From Prevotellaceae bacterium (GTDB taxonomy: Bacteria; Bacteroidota; Bacteroidia; Bacteroidales; Bacteroidaceae), in contig JAFLUS010000093.1 in assembly GCA_022508685.1 (NCBI GenBank), forward strand, positions 1 through 7,315: a stretch of DNA of 7,315 bases. The letters run 5' to 3'. The translations under genes were made by a program, and so were the position numbers. Below the pieces are notes generated by a model. That model made no database searches, was not told where the DNA came from, and worked only from the letters and a program-made list of their open reading frames with translations. Shown here piece by piece: positions 5,361 through 7,315 of this stretch; within the stretch, counting starts at the first letter, position 1; each line of letters begins with the position of its first letter.

Positions 5361-6227
5361 ATGAAAATGCCCCCTGTAGTCAAATGTTTGCTGCTGCTGA
5401 ATCTCGCAGCCTTCGTGCTACAACTCATGTTCGACGGCGCGACGGGTGCCGTCACCAACCGCGGTGCACTGTGGTACGTCGAAGCACCCACGTTCCACGT
5501 GTTCCAACTCGTTACCTATATGTTCCTGCACGCCGACTTCGGCCACATCTTCTTCAATATGTTTGCGCTATGGATGTTCGGCCGCATCATGGAACAAGCA
5601 TGGGGTTCGCAGCGTTTCCTTATTTATTATATCGTGTGCGGCATCGGAGCAGGACTCTCGCAGGAACTGGGGCAGGCGCTCGGCATGATTTCGCCTTATG
5701 CAAGCACCATCGGCGCATCGGGCGCCGTGTTCGGCGTGATGCTGGCGTTCGGCATGACGTTCCCCAACGAACGCCTGTTCATCATTCCCTTCCCGTTCCC
5801 CATCAAGGCGAAATGGTTTGTGATGATTTATGCCGCATTGGAGTTGTTCGAAGGAATGCACTCCAACGACAACGTGGCACACTATGCCCATCTCGGCGGC
5901 ATGGTCGTCGGGCTCTTCCTCATCCTCTATTGGCGGCACAAGGTGCAGCGCCAACGGACAAGCAACTATGGTTTCCAGCAATACGACAAAGGCAACGACG
6001 ACGGATTGTGGACGCGGCTGAAATCGATGTTCACCAAAAAGAAGAAACAGCCGAAAATGCACATCAGTTACGGCAACGACCGCCAGTCCGACTATCAATA
6101 CAATGCCCGCCGACGTGAAGAAAGCGAGGAAATCGACCGCATCCTCGACAAAATCCGCAAAGGCGGATACAGCAGCCTGACGGCAGCCGAGAAAGAACGC
6201 CTCTTCAACGCCAGTCAGCGGAAATAG
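5361..6227 (+). CDS. Rhomboid family intramembrane serine protease
   Basis: This 288-residue polytopic inner-membrane protease would cleave transmembrane substrates inside the bilayer. The catalytic serine is S120 in TIGASGAVFG, and the catalytic histidine is H177 in AHYAHLGG. The family HxxxN motif is HIFFN (H62, N66). Six hydrophobic segments are apparent, at roughly 7-24, 47-75, 86-102, 115-133, 151-163 and 172-190. After the membrane core comes a cytoplasmic tail with a basic cluster (KKKKQ, 226-230). It ends in a charged helical unit (EEIDRILDKIRKGGYSSLT, then AAEKERLFNAS) of the kind often found at the end of Bacteroidetes rhomboids. ATG 5361 gives a short N-terminus before the first membrane segment. 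The next gene starts 8 bp after the stop, so the two form an operon. The substrate is unknown. Confidence 0.95.
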   Translation: MKMPPVVKCLLLLNLAAFVLQLMFDGATGAVTNRGALWYVEAPTFHVFQLVTYMFLHADFGHIFFNMFALWMFGRIMEQAWGSQRFLIYYIVCGIGAGLSQELGQALGMISPYASTIGASGAVFGVMLAFGMTFPNERLFIIPFPFPIKAKWFVMIYAALELFEGMHSNDNVAHYAHLGGMVVGLFLILYWRHKVQRQRTSNYGFQQYDKGNDDGLWTRLKSMFTKKKKQPKMHISYGNDRQSDYQYNARRREESEEIDRILDKIRKGGYSSLTAAEKERLFNASQRK

Positions 6228-6235
6228 CCGACACG

Positions 6236-7315
6236 ATGACAAAAATTCCGAGAAAAATAGTGAAGTACGTGCTCGTCGCCATCAACGCGATTTGCGTGGT
6301 GGGAATGTGGGCGTGCGCATGGACTTCATACTTGGAACCGCAGCATTATCCGCGACTTTCGTACTGGGGACTGGCATTCCCCATCTTCCTCGTACCGACC
6401 GTGCTCTTCACCATTTTCTGGTTGTGCACACGCCGTCGCTGGGCACTCATCTCCATCGTCGGCATGCTGCTGTGTGCCGGCAGCGTCCGCACCTATTACC
6501 CGATTAACTTTCCATGGGAACCGCCCGAAGGCAGCCTGAAAGTCATTTCGTACAACATCAACATGATGGGACGGACGGACGACGGACGCGACTGGAAGCA
6601 AGCAGGTGTGCCGTGGCACGAAACACCCATCGTGCAGTATCTGCTCACGAGCGAAGCCGACATCGTGTGCTGTCAGGAAGCCAGTTACCTGTCCGACGCA
6701 CAAGTGGACGCCACCTTGTCCGAAACCTATCCCTATCGGCTGCAGACGTCCATTCATCACTCCATGTACCATGTGCTCTCGCGCCACCCCATCGTCGACA
6801 GCGGCACGATTAACTACCCTTCGTCAACCAACGGGTCGGTGTACTACCACATCGCCGTAGGAACGGACACCATACTGGTCATCAACAACCACTTCGAATC
6901 GTACAAACTGGACAAAACCGACCGCGAAGAGTATACCAACCTCATCCGTCAGCCCGACGACGGCCATGCCCGCGAGAACTTCGATTCATTGTCCACGAAA
7001 CTGGCAACGGCTACAGCCATACGCGGCGTGCAGGCAGACAGCGTCGACCGCTTCATCGCCCGCAGCAATGCGAAATACATCATCGCGTGCGGCGACTTCA
7101 ACGACGCCAGCATCTCCTACGTGCACTACCGCATGACGCGCCACCTGAACGACGCCTACACACGTTCGGGCAACGGCCCCGGCATCAGTTACAACCGCTC
7201 CGGAATGTATTTCCGCATCGACAACATCCTCTGCAGCAGCAACATCCGCCCCTACGGCGCATACGTCGACACGAGCATCCGCACGAGCGACCACTACCCC
7301 ATCTGCTGCTGGCTG
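6236..7315 (+). CDS. Membrane-anchored EEP-family protein (3' end cut by window)
   Basis: The reading frame stays open for 360 codons to the window edge. Three hydrophobic segments (about 9-30, 43-63 and 69-87) form a membrane anchor. An endonuclease/exonuclease/phosphatase domain follows, with expected residues N107 in VISYNIN, E148 in CCQEAS, H219 in NNHFES, D287 and N289 in CGDFND, D329 in RIDN, and D352-H353 in SDHYP. All metal-binding and catalytic positions seem intact, so it is probably an active Mg-dependent hydrolase. With an odd number of segments, the domain may face the periplasm if the basic N-terminus is cytoplasmic. Substrate could be nucleic acid, phospholipid or another phosphodiester. 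The SDH motif normally lies near the C-terminus, so only a few residues should be missing. It is co-transcribed with the rhomboid gene, 8 bp upstream. Confidence 0.92.
   Translation, partial: MTKIPRKIVKYVLVAINAICVVGMWACAWTSYLEPQHYPRLSYWGLAFPIFLVPTVLFTIFWLCTRRRWALISIVGMLLCAGSVRTYYPINFPWEPPEGSLKVISYNINMMGRTDDGRDWKQAGVPWHETPIVQYLLTSEADIVCCQEASYLSDAQVDATLSETYPYRLQTSIHHSMYHVLSRHPIVDSGTINYPSSTNGSVYYHIAVGTDTILVINNHFESYKLDKTDREEYTNLIRQPDDGHARENFDSLSTKLATATAIRGVQADSVDRFIARSNAKYIIACGDFNDASISYVHYRMTRHLNDAYTRSGNGPGISYNRSGMYFRIDNILCSSNIRPYGAYVDTSIRTSDHYPICCWL

Overview
The window looks like chromosomal DNA from a GC-rich member of the Bacteroidales, most likely Prevotella-like (Prevotellaceae). The evidence is the TAnnTTTG-type -7 promoter elements before several genes, with a TTTG -33 partner in the clearest cases. 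Recognisable Shine-Dalgarno sites are absent. There is also a Bacteroidetes-type ECF sigma factor with a small membrane partner, and a rhomboid protease with the C-terminal tail usual in this phylum. The genus is an inference from style, not from a marker gene.

Layout. Positions 1-296 are AT-rich and non-coding. They hold a 22-bp-period array of palindromic motifs cut by the left window edge, a 25-bp near-perfect inverted repeat, and a promoter. Next on the + strand come a peptidase U32-family protein of the TrhP/PrtC kind (297-1550), an ECF RNA polymerase sigma factor (1623-2129) behind an ECF-like promoter, and a small single-pass membrane protein that is probably its regulatory partner (2140-2676). 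A hairpin at 2811-2838 separates this group from a convergent - strand membrane protein of 327 residues (2872-3855). That gene is transcribed divergently from exodeoxyribonuclease III (xth, 3980-4732). Xth converges on a - strand HU gene (4839-5111), and the two share a strong bidirectional terminator. Divergent from HU is a + strand pair: a rhomboid intramembrane protease (5361-6227) and, 8 bp later, a membrane-anchored endonuclease/exonuclease/phosphatase (EEP) protein. The second gene runs off the right edge (6236-7315) and is nearly complete.

How the genes relate. Most are housekeeping or core-genome genes: RNA modification (U32), envelope-type signalling (ECF pair), base-excision repair (Xth), nucleoid structure (HU) and membrane proteolysis (rhomboid). 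I see no phage, plasmid, insertion sequence, CRISPR array, tRNA or rRNA. The less ordinary items are the palindromic repeat array at the left edge, the probable autoregulatory ECF promoter with a very short leader, the 327-residue membrane protein that seems to be a ribbon-less relative of zinc-ribbon membrane proteins, and the rhomboid/membrane-EEP pair. I do not see convincing evidence of a wholly new system.
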